From NCBI GenBank assembly GCA_012719355.1, contig JAAYAM010000136.1:1-49961 (forward strand): 49,961 nucleotides of DNA, in the 5' to 3' direction. Made by a program: the position numbers and the translations under genes. The notes under the pieces are model-generated. The model saw only the letters and a list, made by a program, of their open reading frames with translations. It did not search any database and was not told the DNA's origin. Of this stretch, positions 16,938-25,776 are shown piece after piece. Position 1 is the stretch's first letter. Every line of letters begins with the position of its first letter. Source of the DNA: Acidobacteriota bacterium. GTDB lineage: Bacteria > Acidobacteriota > UBA6911.

Positions 16938-16952
16938 GCATGTGACACATGC
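16938..16952 (+). promoter_or_regulatory. Palindrome over the yifB start codon
   Basis: GCATGTG-A-CACATGC is a perfect 7+1+7 palindrome that contains the yifB ATG (16949-16951) and follows an AAAGGGG ribosome site. In RNA it can fold as a 5-bp stem with a TGACA loop and place the start codon in the stem. As DNA it could be a protein-binding site. Confidence 0.4.
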
Positions 16953-18484
16953 TGTTTCGCGTGCAGTCCGCCGCCGTCTTCGGCATCAAGGCGTATCCGG
17001 TCTCAGTCGAGGTTGACCTCAGCTCGGGACAGAAACTCAATCTTCAGACCGTGGGTCTTCCGGACACCGCGGTTCGGGAGAGCAGCGAGCGTGTCAAAGC
17101 CGCTCTGCGCAACTGCGGATTTGTTCTTCCGGCGCAACACATCACGATCAACCTTGCCCCTGCGGACTTGAAGAAGGAGGGATCGGCCTTTGACCTCCCG
17201 ATGGCCATCGGGATACTCGGCGCATCGGGGCGGGTGCGGACACAGAATCTGTCCTCCTTTCTGTTCATGGGAGAGCTCTCGCTCGACGGCTCGATCCGGC
17301 CGGTCAAAGGGACGCTCTCCATGGCCGCGATGGCGCGCGAAAGAGGGCTGCACCACCTGATCGTGCCGGAAGCGAACGCGCGGGAGGCGGCGGTCGTCGA
17401 TGGAGTTAGGGCTTTCCCGGTACGGAACCTCGTGCAGGTAGTGGAACTGCTGAATGGAAAGGAGCCGTGGATCCCGCTGGCCGTCGATCGCGATCAGTTG
17501 CTGGCGCAGCGCAGCGTCTACGATCTCGATTTCAAGGACGTCAAGGGGCAGTACCAGGCCAAGCGGGCGATGGAAGTAGCCGTCGCAGGGGGACACAACA
17601 TCGTACTGATCGGGCCACCGGGATCGGGGAAGACGATGCTCGCGCGGCGGCTTCCGACAATCCTGCCGTCCATGACTTTTGAAGAAGCGATCGAGACCAC
17701 AAAGATCCACTCAGTTTCCGGGCTCCTTTCGGACCAGGCGGGACTGATCGCCACGCGCCCGTTCCGGGCGCCGCACCACACCATTTCAGACGCCGGCCTG
17801 ATCGGAGGTGGGACGCTGCCGCGTCCGGGAGAAGTGAGCCTCGCGCACAACGGGGTGTTGTTTCTGGATGAGCTTCCCGAATTCCACCGCCACGTCCTTG
17901 ATGTGCTCCGGCAGCCGCTCGAAGACGGGGAAGTGACGATTGCGCGTGCCTCGATGTCCCTCACGTTTCCTGCGCGATTCATGCTCGCCGCCGCTATGAA
18001 TCCCTGCCAGTGCGGGTACTACGGGGATCCGCTGCATCAGTGCTCGTGCACGCCCCCGCTGGTGCAACGGTACCTGTCGCGTGTCTCGGGGCCGTTGCTC
18101 GACCGCATCGATCTGCATATCCAGGTTCCGGCGGTGAAGTACAAGGAGCTGGCACAGGATGAGAAATGCGAAGACTCGGCGACGATCCGGGAGCGGATAC
18201 TTGCCGCGCGCCACATTCAAAGCAAACGCCTGGAATCTTTCGGCATCTACTGCAACGCCCAGATGACGCCAAGGACGTTGAGACGCTTCTGCAAGCTGGA
18301 TGCTGAATCAGAGAAGCAGATGGAGAACGCCATAACGCGCATCGGACTATCGGCGCGCGCTTACGACAGGATACTGCGCGTATCCAGGACGATGGCTGAC
18401 CTCGAGAGGGTCGACAAAATTCAGGCGCGGCACGTTGCCGAGGCCATTCAATACCGCACGCTCGACCGCACCTACTGGCAGTAA
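16949..18484 (+). CDS. YifB/ComM family Mg-chelatase-like AAA ATPase
   Basis: The 511-residue product begins with the ChlI-like N-terminal domain (F-G-I-x-A-Y-P-V-x-V-E-V-D, [22 protein letters not shown]). Walker A is G-P-P-G-S-G-K-T at about 222-229, Walker B is F-L-D-E-L-P-E-F near 310, and the Cys-rich C-Q-C-G-Y-Y...C-S-C insert follows. The ComM member of this family is a branch-migration helicase in natural transformation; the role here is inferred from that. It is at the family's usual length and stands alone. Confidence 0.93.
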   Translation: MLFRVQSAAVFGIKAYPVSVEVDLSSGQKLNLQTVGLPDTAVRESSERVKAALRNCGFVLPAQHITINLAPADLKKEGSAFDLPMAIGILGASGRVRTQNLSSFLFMGELSLDGSIRPVKGTLSMAAMARERGLHHLIVPEANAREAAVVDGVRAFPVRNLVQVVELLNGKEPWIPLAVDRDQLLAQRSVYDLDFKDVKGQYQAKRAMEVAVAGGHNIVLIGPPGSGKTMLARRLPTILPSMTFEEAIETTKIHSVSGLLSDQAGLIATRPFRAPHHTISDAGLIGGGTLPRPGEVSLAHNGVLFLDELPEFHRHVLDVLRQPLEDGEVTIARASMSLTFPARFMLAAAMNPCQCGYYGDPLHQCSCTPPLVQRYLSRVSGPLLDRIDLHIQVPAVKYKELAQDEKCEDSATIRERILAARHIQSKRLESFGIYCNAQMTPRTLRRFCKLDAESEKQMENAITRIGLSARAYDRILRVSRTMADLERVDKIQARHVAEAIQYRTLDRTYWQ

Positions 18485-18579
18485 GGAATGACGCATCGCT
18501 CGGCACGGCGGCTCGGGAGTCTCCCCGGGGTACTCCCCTGACCGCCCATTTCAACCCCGGCCAACAGAGGAGTCATGAT

Positions 18580-19368
18580 ATGGAGAAACTCGCGCGAAGG
18601 ACGTTTTGCGGAACCGCATTGCTGGGATTCCCGCTGTTGTACCTGCAGGCAAAAGAGATCGGCGGTCTGCTGGAAGGCTCGAAAGGATCGGACCCGATCA
18701 TGGAAAGCATCTCGCAGGAGTTTTATCGGATAACAGCTGACGGCGCCGCGAACGGCTACAGGCCGGAGCACTTCCGGCGGTATGCCGGCATCATCAAGAC
18801 ATTCGACGCCCACATGGAGGCCACCGGAATAAACCGTGAGTTCGACCAACGGCTCGATGACAATGATCATCACAGGATGAATCCGCATCGTACCGCCCGC
18901 GACACGGTGCGGTATTGGGAGACACGGGGCATCTACCTCAATCAGGATGATCTTGCCGGCGGTCTTGTGATGGATCCGATAACGTATCGCCGGATGAAGA
19001 AGGCGATCAGGAAACAGGGAGGGATACGGAATCTGCATGACAAGATTGCCGCGGCGCTCGAGCAGAAGGCGAAGGAGTGCGAGAAGACCGCATTGAAGGG
19101 AGGCGCGGTGATCAGAAACGGACGGCTCGGCTTTCCCACATTGCGGCAGCCTGAGTTCGTGAACGCCCAGCTTCCTTTTGATCTCAGTATGAGTGCTCTT
19201 CTCGGTACGAACATGCATTGTCTGTGCAAAGCCATGCTTGTCGAGGGCGCCCTGCTGGCGGTGGTGTGCGCAGTGGGGATTGTGCCGGTCTGCGCTCCCG
19301 CCGCTGCGCTGCTCGTTGTCGAAAGGCTCCTCGAGAGCTTCAACTTCTGCGATCCGGGCAAATGCTAA
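18580..19368 (+). CDS. Uncharacterised exported protein, Tat-type signal, Cys-rich C-terminus
   Basis: The 262-residue product starts with A-R-R-T-F-C-G followed by a short hydrophobic run, which resembles a twin-arginine signal. The middle (40-200) is soluble and charged. The C-terminus has a hydrophobic segment of about 25 residues (V-E-G-A-L-L-A-V-V-C-A-V-G) with cysteines on both sides (C-L-C before, N-F-C and G-K-C after). I do not recognise the family. ATG at 18580 with GAGGAG seven bases upstream. A small membrane protein gene follows after 12 bases and is probably co-transcribed. Confidence 0.75.
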   Translation: MEKLARRTFCGTALLGFPLLYLQAKEIGGLLEGSKGSDPIMESISQEFYRITADGAANGYRPEHFRRYAGIIKTFDAHMEATGINREFDQRLDDNDHHRMNPHRTARDTVRYWETRGIYLNQDDLAGGLVMDPITYRRMKKAIRKQGGIRNLHDKIAAALEQKAKECEKTALKGGAVIRNGRLGFPTLRQPEFVNAQLPFDLSMSALLGTNMHCLCKAMLVEGALLAVVCAVGIVPVCAPAAALLVVERLLESFNFCDPGKC

Positions 19369-19380
19369 AAAGGAGGCGAT

Positions 19381-19659
19381 ATGAAGCACAAATATATGCT
19401 GTGGACCGGCCATCTGGCGGCCATTATGCTTCTCGCCGGTGGCGTCTGGTGGCTGATGGGGGATGCGTCGGGGATGCCGGATTACAAGATGGTGATTGCG
19501 CTTGCGGCGATGACGGCGCTTGTGGTGAACCATCTTCGCTGGTGGAACCTGAGCAGGGAAATCGGCAACAGGGACATACTCGAGAAAGTCGATCTCCTAG
19601 TGGTCGCCAACTACATGATCTTTATCCTCGTGTTCAGCCTTGCGGATTTTGGCGCATGA
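19381..19659 (+). CDS. Small three-helix membrane protein
   Basis: The 92-residue product has three hydrophobic stretches (about 5-25, 38-55 and 74-90) and a short charged loop (N-R-D-I-L-E-K). AAAAGGAGG stands a few bases before the ATG, an excellent ribosome site that supports it as a real gene. No known family. It forms a pair with the exported protein just upstream and ends five bases before the convergent pseudouridine synthase gene. Confidence 0.75.
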   Translation: MKHKYMLWTGHLAAIMLLAGGVWWLMGDASGMPDYKMVIALAAMTALVVNHLRWWNLSREIGNRDILEKVDLLVVANYMIFILVFSLADFGA

Positions 19660-19663
19660 GTGA

Positions 19664-20596
19664 TCAAGTGCAGGGGCGGTCATTCACCGCCCCTGAAGCG
19701 CGCAGCAGGGGCGGGAGAGAGCAGCTGATTTCAATCCATTCTCCCGTCGCAGGATGACGAAAGCCGAGCAGCGCGCCATGCAGGTGATAGCCCGGATCTC
19801 CGGGGAGCGCACGGCTGTCGTGCGCAGGAACTCCCCCGGTCTCATATAGCGGATCGCCGACCAGCGGATGCCCGGCAGCGGCGAGATGTATCCGTATCTG
19901 GTGCGGACGGCCGGTGGCGATCACGACTTCAACCAGAGTGCAACCGTCGCGCCGCTCCAGCACCCTGACATGGCTGTGCGAGGGCCTGCCGTCCGGAGAG
20001 GCCGCGTTGACAGTCTTCAGGATCGGGTGAGGAACCGGACCGATCGGGACGTCTACATCGAATTCGTCTTCAACCGGACTGCCTGAGGCCAGCGCTCGGT
20101 AAATCTTCAGAACCTGGCCTTGCGCCCACTCCCTTGAAACGATGGAAAATGCATTCCGGTCCGTAGCAAACAGCACAACTCCTGAAGTGGCGCGCCCCAG
20201 GCGGTGCAGCGGGCTGGCCAGTGGAAACCGTCGCCTGACAAGCGTCAGCAGCGTATGCTCCATGTAGCTGCCGCCGCCCGGCAGCGTGGGCAGCCCCTCG
20301 GGCTTGGCAACCCCCAAAAGATGCGCGTCCCTGTACAGGATGGCAAACGAAAGAGGCGCCTCTGGCTCTTCCCAGGGAGGACGTATCCAGCTCAGTACCT
20401 GCCCCTGGCGCAATACCGCATCGCACTGCGCGGGAATCCCGTTCAGAAGCACTCGGCCCGACGCAATGCGCGCCAGCCACTCGTCTTCCGACGCTCCGGG
20501 GTAGCGGCCCGTCAGGTACTCCAGAATTCCCATGCCGGCCGCTTTCCCGCCCAGCTCTTCACGATATTCGTATCCGCTGTTGAGTCGTGATTTCAC
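19664..20596 (-). CDS. RluA family RNA pseudouridine synthase, atypical active site
   Basis: The 310-residue product has an S4-like N-terminal region (W-L-A-R-I-A-S-G-R-V-L-L-N-G, 40-53) and the RluA catalytic domain (V-A-K-P-E-G-L-P-T-L-P, H-R-L-G-R-A-T-S-G at 131-139, G-R-P-H-Q-I-R-I-H-L, H-P-L-V-G-D). In most RluA enzymes the motif is H-R-L-D with the catalytic Asp; here residue 134 is Gly (codon GGG). From memory some plant and cyanobacterial relatives share this change, so it may define a subfamily rather than a dead enzyme. GTG start. Target RNA unknown. Confidence 0.88.
   Translation of the reverse strand: MKSRLNSGYEYREELGGKAAGMGILEYLTGRYPGASEDEWLARIASGRVLLNGIPAQCDAVLRQGQVLSWIRPPWEEPEAPLSFAILYRDAHLLGVAKPEGLPTLPGGGSYMEHTLLTLVRRRFPLASPLHRLGRATSGVVLFATDRNAFSIVSREWAQGQVLKIYRALASGSPVEDEFDVDVPIGPVPHPILKTVNAASPDGRPSHSHVRVLERRDGCTLVEVVIATGRPHQIRIHLAAAGHPLVGDPLYETGGVPAHDSRALPGDPGYHLHGALLGFRHPATGEWIEISCSLPPLLRASGAVNDRPCT
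19671..19695. terminator. Hairpin at convergent gene ends
   Basis: A 10-bp GC-rich perfect stem (CAGGGGCGGT/ACCGCCCCTG) with a 5-base loop lies 11 bases after the membrane-protein stop and within the last codons of the pseudouridine synthase gene. There is no T-run; it may serve as a transcription barrier for the plus strand. Confidence 0.35.
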
Positions 20597-20632
20597 GGCC
20601 GCATTGTAGCTCCGGATGCTATATTTCTGTCC

Positions 20633-21577
20633 ATGATGAAATCGGGCGACAGGCTGCGCTACAACGCCTACGGCAGTTTCCTCAAGGAGAAGTTCGGCTG
20701 CCGGGTCTACAAGGTCAGCGTCGACGGCGGATTCACCTGCCCCAACCGCGACGGCACCATAGCCACCGGAGGTTGCATCTACTGCAATAATGCTTCATTC
20801 CGCCCCCCGAGCGCCGACAGGATCAGTTCCGTCGCCGCCCAGATCGAGGCGGGCGTTGCCTACCTGCGGAAACGCTACCGGGCGGAGAAATTCATCGCGT
20901 ATTTCCAGCCGTTTACCAATACGCATGCTCCGCTTGACGTGCTGGCTCCTCTTTACGAAACCGCCCTCTCCCATCACGACGTAATCGGCCTGTCGATCGG
21001 AACGAGACCCGATTGCATCGACGAAGCCAAAATCGCCTACCTGGAGAGACTGGCCGCCAGAGCTTTCGTGACCGTGGAGTACGGGCTGCAGTCCATCCAC
21101 GACTCCACCCTGAAACGCATCAACAGGGGTCACGATGTTCAGTGCTGGATCAATGCGATGGAGCGTACCCGCAACCGGGGCATCTGGCTGTGCACGCACC
21201 TCATTCTCGGATTCCCCTGGGAGTCCCGCGAGCAGATGCTGCAGGGGGCGGAGTTTCTTTCCGGCAAAGGAGTGAATTTCCTCAAGCTGCATCACCTGCA
21301 TGTGACCCGGGACACCGAACTTGCCCGTATGTACCATGACCGGCCCTTCCCGCTTCTGAGTCTGGAAGAGTACGCAAATCTGATAGTCGATTTCGTGCTG
21401 CGCCTGGATCCGGAGATTCATATCGAGAGATTGTTCGGATCGGCCCCGGAAAACGAGTTGATTGCTCCGGTCTGGGGAAAAAGCAAGGCGGAAATCCGGC
21501 GATGCATCGATCAGACGTTCATCCTACGGGATGCACGGCAAGGCATGCATTTGTTCGGGCATACCTATGGGACTTGA
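20633..21577 (+). CDS. TIGR01212/YhcC family radical SAM protein
   Basis: The 314-residue product has the family's wide iron-sulfur motif C36-x11-C48-I-Y-C51, then N-A-S-F-R-P, a T-R-P-D-C region near 125-129 and V-E-Y-G-L-Q-S near 146. These fit a radical SAM TIM barrel of the Elp3/YhcC class. The reaction of YhcC-type enzymes is not settled. The length matches the family. Divergent from the pseudouridine synthase gene with 36 bases between starts. ATG at 20633 or 20636. Confidence 0.9.
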   Translation: MMKSGDRLRYNAYGSFLKEKFGCRVYKVSVDGGFTCPNRDGTIATGGCIYCNNASFRPPSADRISSVAAQIEAGVAYLRKRYRAEKFIAYFQPFTNTHAPLDVLAPLYETALSHHDVIGLSIGTRPDCIDEAKIAYLERLAARAFVTVEYGLQSIHDSTLKRINRGHDVQCWINAMERTRNRGIWLCTHLILGFPWESREQMLQGAEFLSGKGVNFLKLHHLHVTRDTELARMYHDRPFPLLSLEEYANLIVDFVLRLDPEIHIERLFGSAPENELIAPVWGKSKAEIRRCIDQTFILRDARQGMHLFGHTYGT

Positions 21578-21696
21578 CGGGACGCGTACGCCGTGGTCGT
21601 CCTACGTCATCGCGAATACAACGAACGACCGAAAAACATCCTTTTCAAGGTCGGGCATCCGGATGGGATGCGTAACGCCGCGGTTTGTGTCTAGGC

Positions 21697-23253
21697 TTAT
21701 CGGCTGATGTAGTATGCCCGGATCCACTGGTCCAGCGTCGCCCTGGGATCGCGAATGACGTCGGGCGTGATCTCAAATTGCTGTATACCCTGGGTTCTGC
21801 GGATCAGGTTCAATCCATGCTCGTAGTCCTTGAACGTCTCTGCGAAGACTTCCTCCGCCTCATTGCCGCTCTCCAGAGCCTTCTGGCTCAGAAGCCGGGC
21901 CGCTTCCGGCTGCAGCCTTATCTGGATCCCGTTCCGCTTCGACCATTCATCGGCAATCATGACGAACGTCGTTTCCATCTCGCTCAACTGACCGGCCTCC
22001 GACTCCTTCAGAATCCCTTTCAGAACCTCCTGAGGATTCTCGACGAGCTCCGCGGTCACTTCCAGCCGCTTGATGGATGAGTGGGGGAGATTGTATTTGA
22101 ACTCCCGAAAAGTCCGTTCGCAGACTCCCACCAGGCTTCGGGCGCCGGTGCGGTCTTCATATGCCTTCTGCGCGATCGTGAGCAGCCCCGGATCGGTCGG
22201 GACCAGCTCGATCCCGTAGGCGTCGAATGCGTTGATGTACTGGCGCACAATCGACCCCTCGGAGTTCTTCAAAATGGTGAACAGGTCGTCGACATTCAGT
22301 TCATGACAGCTGACCACCACCGGGAGCCGCCCGACAAACTCCGACTCGAATCCGTACTCGATAAAGTCGTTGCTCTTGGCATATTGGAAGAAATCCTCGT
22401 CCCGCGGCGCCGAACGGTAGGCGGAGTTGAACCCTATCGCCTTGGCTCCCATGCGTTTGCGGATGATATCCGCCAGGCCGTTGAAGGCTCCGCTGACAAT
22501 GAACAGGATATGGCGCGTGTTGATGACGGAACGCGACACCTTCCCCTTGGATTGGAATTCCATCGCCGCCTGAAGCTGCGAAGTCAAATCGAAGGGGGTA
22601 CGCAGACTTACTTCTGTTTCCTCCATCAGCTTGAGAAGACCTCGCTGCACTCCTCCGCCGCTGACGTCCCGTCCCAGGATGTTCGTCGGAGTGGCGATCT
22701 TGTCGATCTCGTCCAGGTAAATGATCCCGTATTCGGCGAGCCGCACGTCGCCGTCAGCCTTGTGAACGAGTTCCCTTACAAGGTCTTCGACATCTCCGCC
22801 CACGTATCCCGTTTCCGAGAACTTGGTCGCATCGGCCTTGACGAACGGAACGCCGATCAGATCGGCAATCGTCCTTACCAGGTACGTCTTCCCGACTCCC
22901 GTAGGGCCGAGCATAATAATGTTCTGCTTCGCGTATTCTCTGCACGGTCCCTTTACCGAGCAGCGCTTAATGTGGTTGTAGTGGTCGCAGATAGCGGTGG
23001 CAAGAACCTTCTTGGCAGCATCCTGTTTGACCACAAAGCGATCGAGATACTTCTTGATGTCCCGGGGCAGATAATCGAACTGAAGATCGAGCGGGGCGTT
23101 CTTTGTCTCCGTCCCTTCGTCGGCAGTGCGGGCCTGGTCAGGCTCGGTACTAAGGACCCCGAGTTTCACGCTATCCCCGTACTTCCTGGAGAAGAACTCC
23201 TCCATATCTTTTCGCAATTCATCAGGATTAGGCCATTTGGGTCCACAACGCAT
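21697..23253 (-). CDS. ClpX-like AAA+ unfoldase without zinc domain, with duplicated C-terminal small domain
   Basis: Numbered from the ATG at 23253 (518 residues; a TTG at 23295 would add 14). Walker A G-P-T-G-V-G-K-T 116-123, pore loop G-Y-V-G 149-152, Walker B I-I-Y-L-D-E-I-D 177-184, K-A-I-G-F 271-275 at the place of the ClpX loop that docks on ClpP, F-V-G-R-L-P-V-V 306-313 and sensor-2 G-A-R 370-372. The ClpX zinc-binding domain is absent. The small domain (347-414) is followed by a second, similar copy (442-511; G-I-x...L...S/A-Q-K-A...E-I/V-T) lacking the G-A-R. GGAGG lies 11 bases before 23253. It probably unfolds a special substrate set for ClpP. Confidence 0.85.
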   Translation of the reverse strand: MRCGPKWPNPDELRKDMEEFFSRKYGDSVKLGVLSTEPDQARTADEGTETKNAPLDLQFDYLPRDIKKYLDRFVVKQDAAKKVLATAICDHYNHIKRCSVKGPCREYAKQNIIMLGPTGVGKTYLVRTIADLIGVPFVKADATKFSETGYVGGDVEDLVRELVHKADGDVRLAEYGIIYLDEIDKIATPTNILGRDVSGGGVQRGLLKLMEETEVSLRTPFDLTSQLQAAMEFQSKGKVSRSVINTRHILFIVSGAFNGLADIIRKRMGAKAIGFNSAYRSAPRDEDFFQYAKSNDFIEYGFESEFVGRLPVVVSCHELNVDDLFTILKNSEGSIVRQYINAFDAYGIELVPTDPGLLTIAQKAYEDRTGARSLVGVCERTFREFKYNLPHSSIKRLEVTAELVENPQEVLKGILKESEAGQLSEMETTFVMIADEWSKRNGIQIRLQPEAARLLSQKALESGNEAEEVFAETFKDYEHGLNLIRRTQGIQQFEITPDVIRDPRATLDQWIRAYYISR

Positions 23254-23340
23254 CGAAACTGATACCTCCAGCCGATCGTAACGATCTTTGATCAATTAAG
23301 TATGGGTTTCCGTTGTGGAAAAATCAAACAGAGAATCCGG

Positions 23341-24000
23341 CTATCTGCTCCTTGCCCGTCTCCTCTGCAGGCTGATCTTCTCGACCATGGGTTTGGTGCG
23401 GCTGTGGCGCGACTGGACACGCTTGGCAAGGGTGCGTGCCGGTTTCCGGACGGGGCGCGCTGCGCGGGGCTTGACCTGCGGCTCGAGATCTCTGGCGTCA
23501 GGTTCCTGCACTTCCTTTTCAAAGGTCTGCAGCAATTCGTGTGAGCGCCTGATCATGGCAGGGTCTCCCGAGAAAGCTTCCGTTACCCGCACGATTCTGG
23601 CGAGATGCGCCTTCACCATGATGTAGAAATCGAGCGCCTGATCGGTCCAGTTCCTGCGCAGGCTGCGGATGATCGGGACATACAGCTTCAGGATCGTCGC
23701 CTCTTCGACCCGCAGAGTCCGTTCGAAGCAGCTCCTCAGGGAACGGTCCTCCGTTTTCTCAACTATCTGTTGCTTTACGGCCTTGAGGGTCTCGTCCGAC
23801 AGGCCATTGCTGTCATTTTTGAACTGGGTCCAGAATGAATGAGAGAGCGCTTTGAGGCCGCGGGTCTGCTGGCTCACATCATTGGCCATCGTGCCCCAGA
23901 GGTCGCGAATCAGGTGGTTTTCAGTAAAAGATTGTTCAAATTGGAGATACAGTTCGGCTATCTGATTTTGAAGCCCGGCTATGGAACCCTGCAAGCTCAT
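23341..24000 (-). CDS. Uncharacterised helical protein with basic C-terminal tail
   Basis: The 219-residue product is all-helical over residues 1-165, with E/H-rich helices (F-E-Q-S-F-T-E-N-H-L, F-E-R-T-L-R-V-E-E-A-T-I) reminiscent of a ferritin-like bundle, though I cannot show metal ligands. From about 170 the chain is rich in Lys, Arg, Pro and Ala (K-P-R-A-A-R-P-V-R-K-P-A-R), like histone-H1-type tails, and probably disordered. It lies directly upstream of the ClpX-like gene on the same strand, so the two may be co-expressed. The function is unknown; DNA or RNA binding by the tail is inference. Confidence 0.75.
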   Translation of the reverse strand: MSLQGSIAGLQNQIAELYLQFEQSFTENHLIRDLWGTMANDVSQQTRGLKALSHSFWTQFKNDSNGLSDETLKAVKQQIVEKTEDRSLRSCFERTLRVEEATILKLYVPIIRSLRRNWTDQALDFYIMVKAHLARIVRVTEAFSGDPAMIRRSHELLQTFEKEVQEPDARDLEPQVKPRAARPVRKPARTLAKRVQSRHSRTKPMVEKISLQRRRARSR

Positions 24001-24075
24001 AAGTCGCTCTCACTCGGCAACAGGCTGCGAACATTGACCAACCAGATAAAGCTTGGGGAGGATTTCGAAAAACAA

Positions 24076-24105
24076 ACTGTATCAAACTGTGTCGGCGGCT
24101 GTAAA
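24076..24105 (-). promoter_or_regulatory. Candidate promoter of the helical protein/ClpX-like operon
   Basis: Minus-strand TTTACA (24105-24100) and TACAGT (24081-24076) with an 18-base spacer, 76 bases before the ATG at 24000. Moderate match found by eye. Confidence 0.35.
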
Positions 24106-24137
24106 GCTTTTTAGTTATGTTATTTTGCACGAGGGGG

Positions 24138-25076
24138 TTACGTGCGAACGGCCACCGCGGCTTCAAGAAGCCGGACCGACCTCGTGTCTGCATCCATCTG
24201 GACCCGCGTACCGAGGGGAACCGCCCAGTTTTCGAAACCGTGACCTGCCGGGAAGCTCGCGATGACCGGCACTCCCGGTTCGCCAAGCAGTTCTCTCAGA
24301 ACATCCGCCGAGCGGTATTCACCTTTGTCGGGTTCGCAGTCCAGGAATGTGCCGAGCAGTATGCCGGAGACGGAGCGGAATTTTCCGGCCAGGCGCAGAT
24401 GGGTCACCATGCGGTCGATCCTGTAAGGAGGTTCACCGCAATCTTCAAGGAACAGAATCTTTCCGTCTGTCTCGATCTCATACGGAGTCCCGATGCTTGC
24501 CGCAACAATCGAAAGGCATCCTCCTGTCAGGCGTCCTTCGGCCGTCCCGGGGTGCCAGGCCTCCAGTTGAGTGAACTGCAGAACCGGCAGATATCCAGGA
24601 TCGCTCAGAAGGGAGAGAAGGTGCTGCTCCTGATCGTAAGGCATGCTGCCCAGTGTGGCAGTGGCGGCCATGGGCCCGTGTATGGTTATCCAGCCAAAGC
24701 GTTTCTGGAAGTAAAGATGGAGAGTCGTTATGTCGCTGAACCCGATGAAGGGTTTCGGGTGATGCCGCAAACGCTCTTCTTCGAGCAACGGAATCAGCCG
24801 CGAACAGCCGTATCCGCCTCTGAGCGCCATGACGGCGTGCACGGCCGGGTCTTCAAAGGCCGCCATAAGCTCCTCCGCCCTCGCTCTGTCGTCGCCCGCA
24901 AGATACCTGAAAGAATCGAAGATCCGTTCATCGTACTGCACGCGGAACCCCATTCTCTCCAGAGTGGAGATGCCGCGTTCGAGCGAACTCCGGTCTTCGA
25001 TGGTTCCCCCGGGAGCCACGATCCGGATGATTCCCCCTGGGCCGATATTCGGCGGATGGATGCTCGGAAAATTCAT
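24138..25076 (-). CDS. LD-carboxypeptidase, peptidase S66 family
   Basis: The product is about 312 residues from the ATG at 25076; a TTG at 25115 would add 13 poorly supported residues. The S66 signs are I-R-I-V-A-P-G-G near the start, A-L-R-G-G-Y-G, the nucleophile Ser in F-I-G-F-S-D-I-T, Glu in L-F-L-E-D-C-G-E-P-P-Y-R-I-D-R, and His in F-P-A-G-H-G-F-E-N-W. These enzymes remove the terminal D-Ala from murein tetrapeptides during peptidoglycan recycling. No export signal is seen, which fits a cytoplasmic enzyme. Divergent from spmA. Confidence 0.9.
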   Translation of the reverse strand: MNFPSIHPPNIGPGGIIRIVAPGGTIEDRSSLERGISTLERMGFRVQYDERIFDSFRYLAGDDRARAEELMAAFEDPAVHAVMALRGGYGCSRLIPLLEEERLRHHPKPFIGFSDITTLHLYFQKRFGWITIHGPMAATATLGSMPYDQEQHLLSLLSDPGYLPVLQFTQLEAWHPGTAEGRLTGGCLSIVAASIGTPYEIETDGKILFLEDCGEPPYRIDRMVTHLRLAGKFRSVSGILLGTFLDCEPDKGEYRSADVLRELLGEPGVPVIASFPAGHGFENWAVPLGTRVQMDADTRSVRLLEAAVAVRT

Positions 25077-25164
25077 GGCAGGTGATAAGATAGCGTACCT
25101 CAGCGGCAGGCGCAAAAGTAATCGGCAGCTGCAACAATCTAATGGACTAACGGAGACTCGAACT

Positions 25165-25776
25165 ATGCTGAACTATATCTGGCTCGCCATGGTCGTTCTC
25201 GCCGTCGTACTGGGAGGAATCAACGGCAGAATCCAGGAAGTCACGAAAGCGGCGATCGATTCAGCGGCAGGCGCAGTGACGATTGCCATCGGGCTGATCG
25301 GAGTCATGGCGCTGTGGCTCGGGATCGTGAAAATCGCGGAGGATGCCGGACTGATGTCGCTGCTTGCGAGGATTCTCACTCCGGTGCTGCGTCGGCTGTT
25401 CCCGGGGGTTCCCGCAGGCCATCCCGCCATGGGGAGCATGACGATGAATATCGCCGCCAACATGCTGGGCCTGAGTAACGCCGCCACTCCACTGGGACTG
25501 AAGGCGATGGAGGATCTGGAGAAACTTAACAGCCATCCCGGAGTCGCAACGAATGCGATGTGCACGTTTCTCGTAATGAACACTTCAGGAGTTCAGCTGA
25601 TTCCGGCCACCATGATCAGTATCATGGCTGCAGCCGGCTCCAAAGACCCGACCGTAATTATCGGGACATCCATTGCCGCGACCTTCACGGGTCTCGTTGT
25701 TGGAATTACAACGGTGAAAGTCCTGGAACGGCTTTCGGTGTTTTCAGTCGATCGTGCCGTCAAAAGGGGGGCGTGA
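25165..25776 (+). CDS. spmA: Spore maturation protein A-like membrane protein (nucleoside recognition domain)
   Basis: The 203-residue product is hydrophobic, with the Gate/nucleoside-recognition pattern: G-L-I-G-V-M-A-L-W-L-G-I near 35-55, H-P-A-M-G-S-M-T-M-N-I-A-A-N-M-L-G-L-S-N-A-A-T-P-L-G, and T-F-L-V-M-N-T-S-G-V-Q-L-I-P. The frame is open further upstream, but that part overlaps the divergent carboxypeptidase gene; the ATG at 25165 is the sensible start. In Bacillus SpmA acts with SpmB in spore core dehydration, yet homologues are common in bacteria that do not sporulate. Its stop overlaps the spmB start (TGATG). Confidence 0.9.
   Translation: MLNYIWLAMVVLAVVLGGINGRIQEVTKAAIDSAAGAVTIAIGLIGVMALWLGIVKIAEDAGLMSLLARILTPVLRRLFPGVPAGHPAMGSMTMNIAANMLGLSNAATPLGLKAMEDLEKLNSHPGVATNAMCTFLVMNTSGVQLIPATMISIMAAAGSKDPTVIIGTSIAATFTGLVVGITTVKVLERLSVFSVDRAVKRGA

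Noticed and set aside
24829-25164. Upstream extension of the spmA frame
   Set aside because: Overlaps the divergent LD-carboxypeptidase gene and shows no SpmA-like residues before the ATG at 25165.
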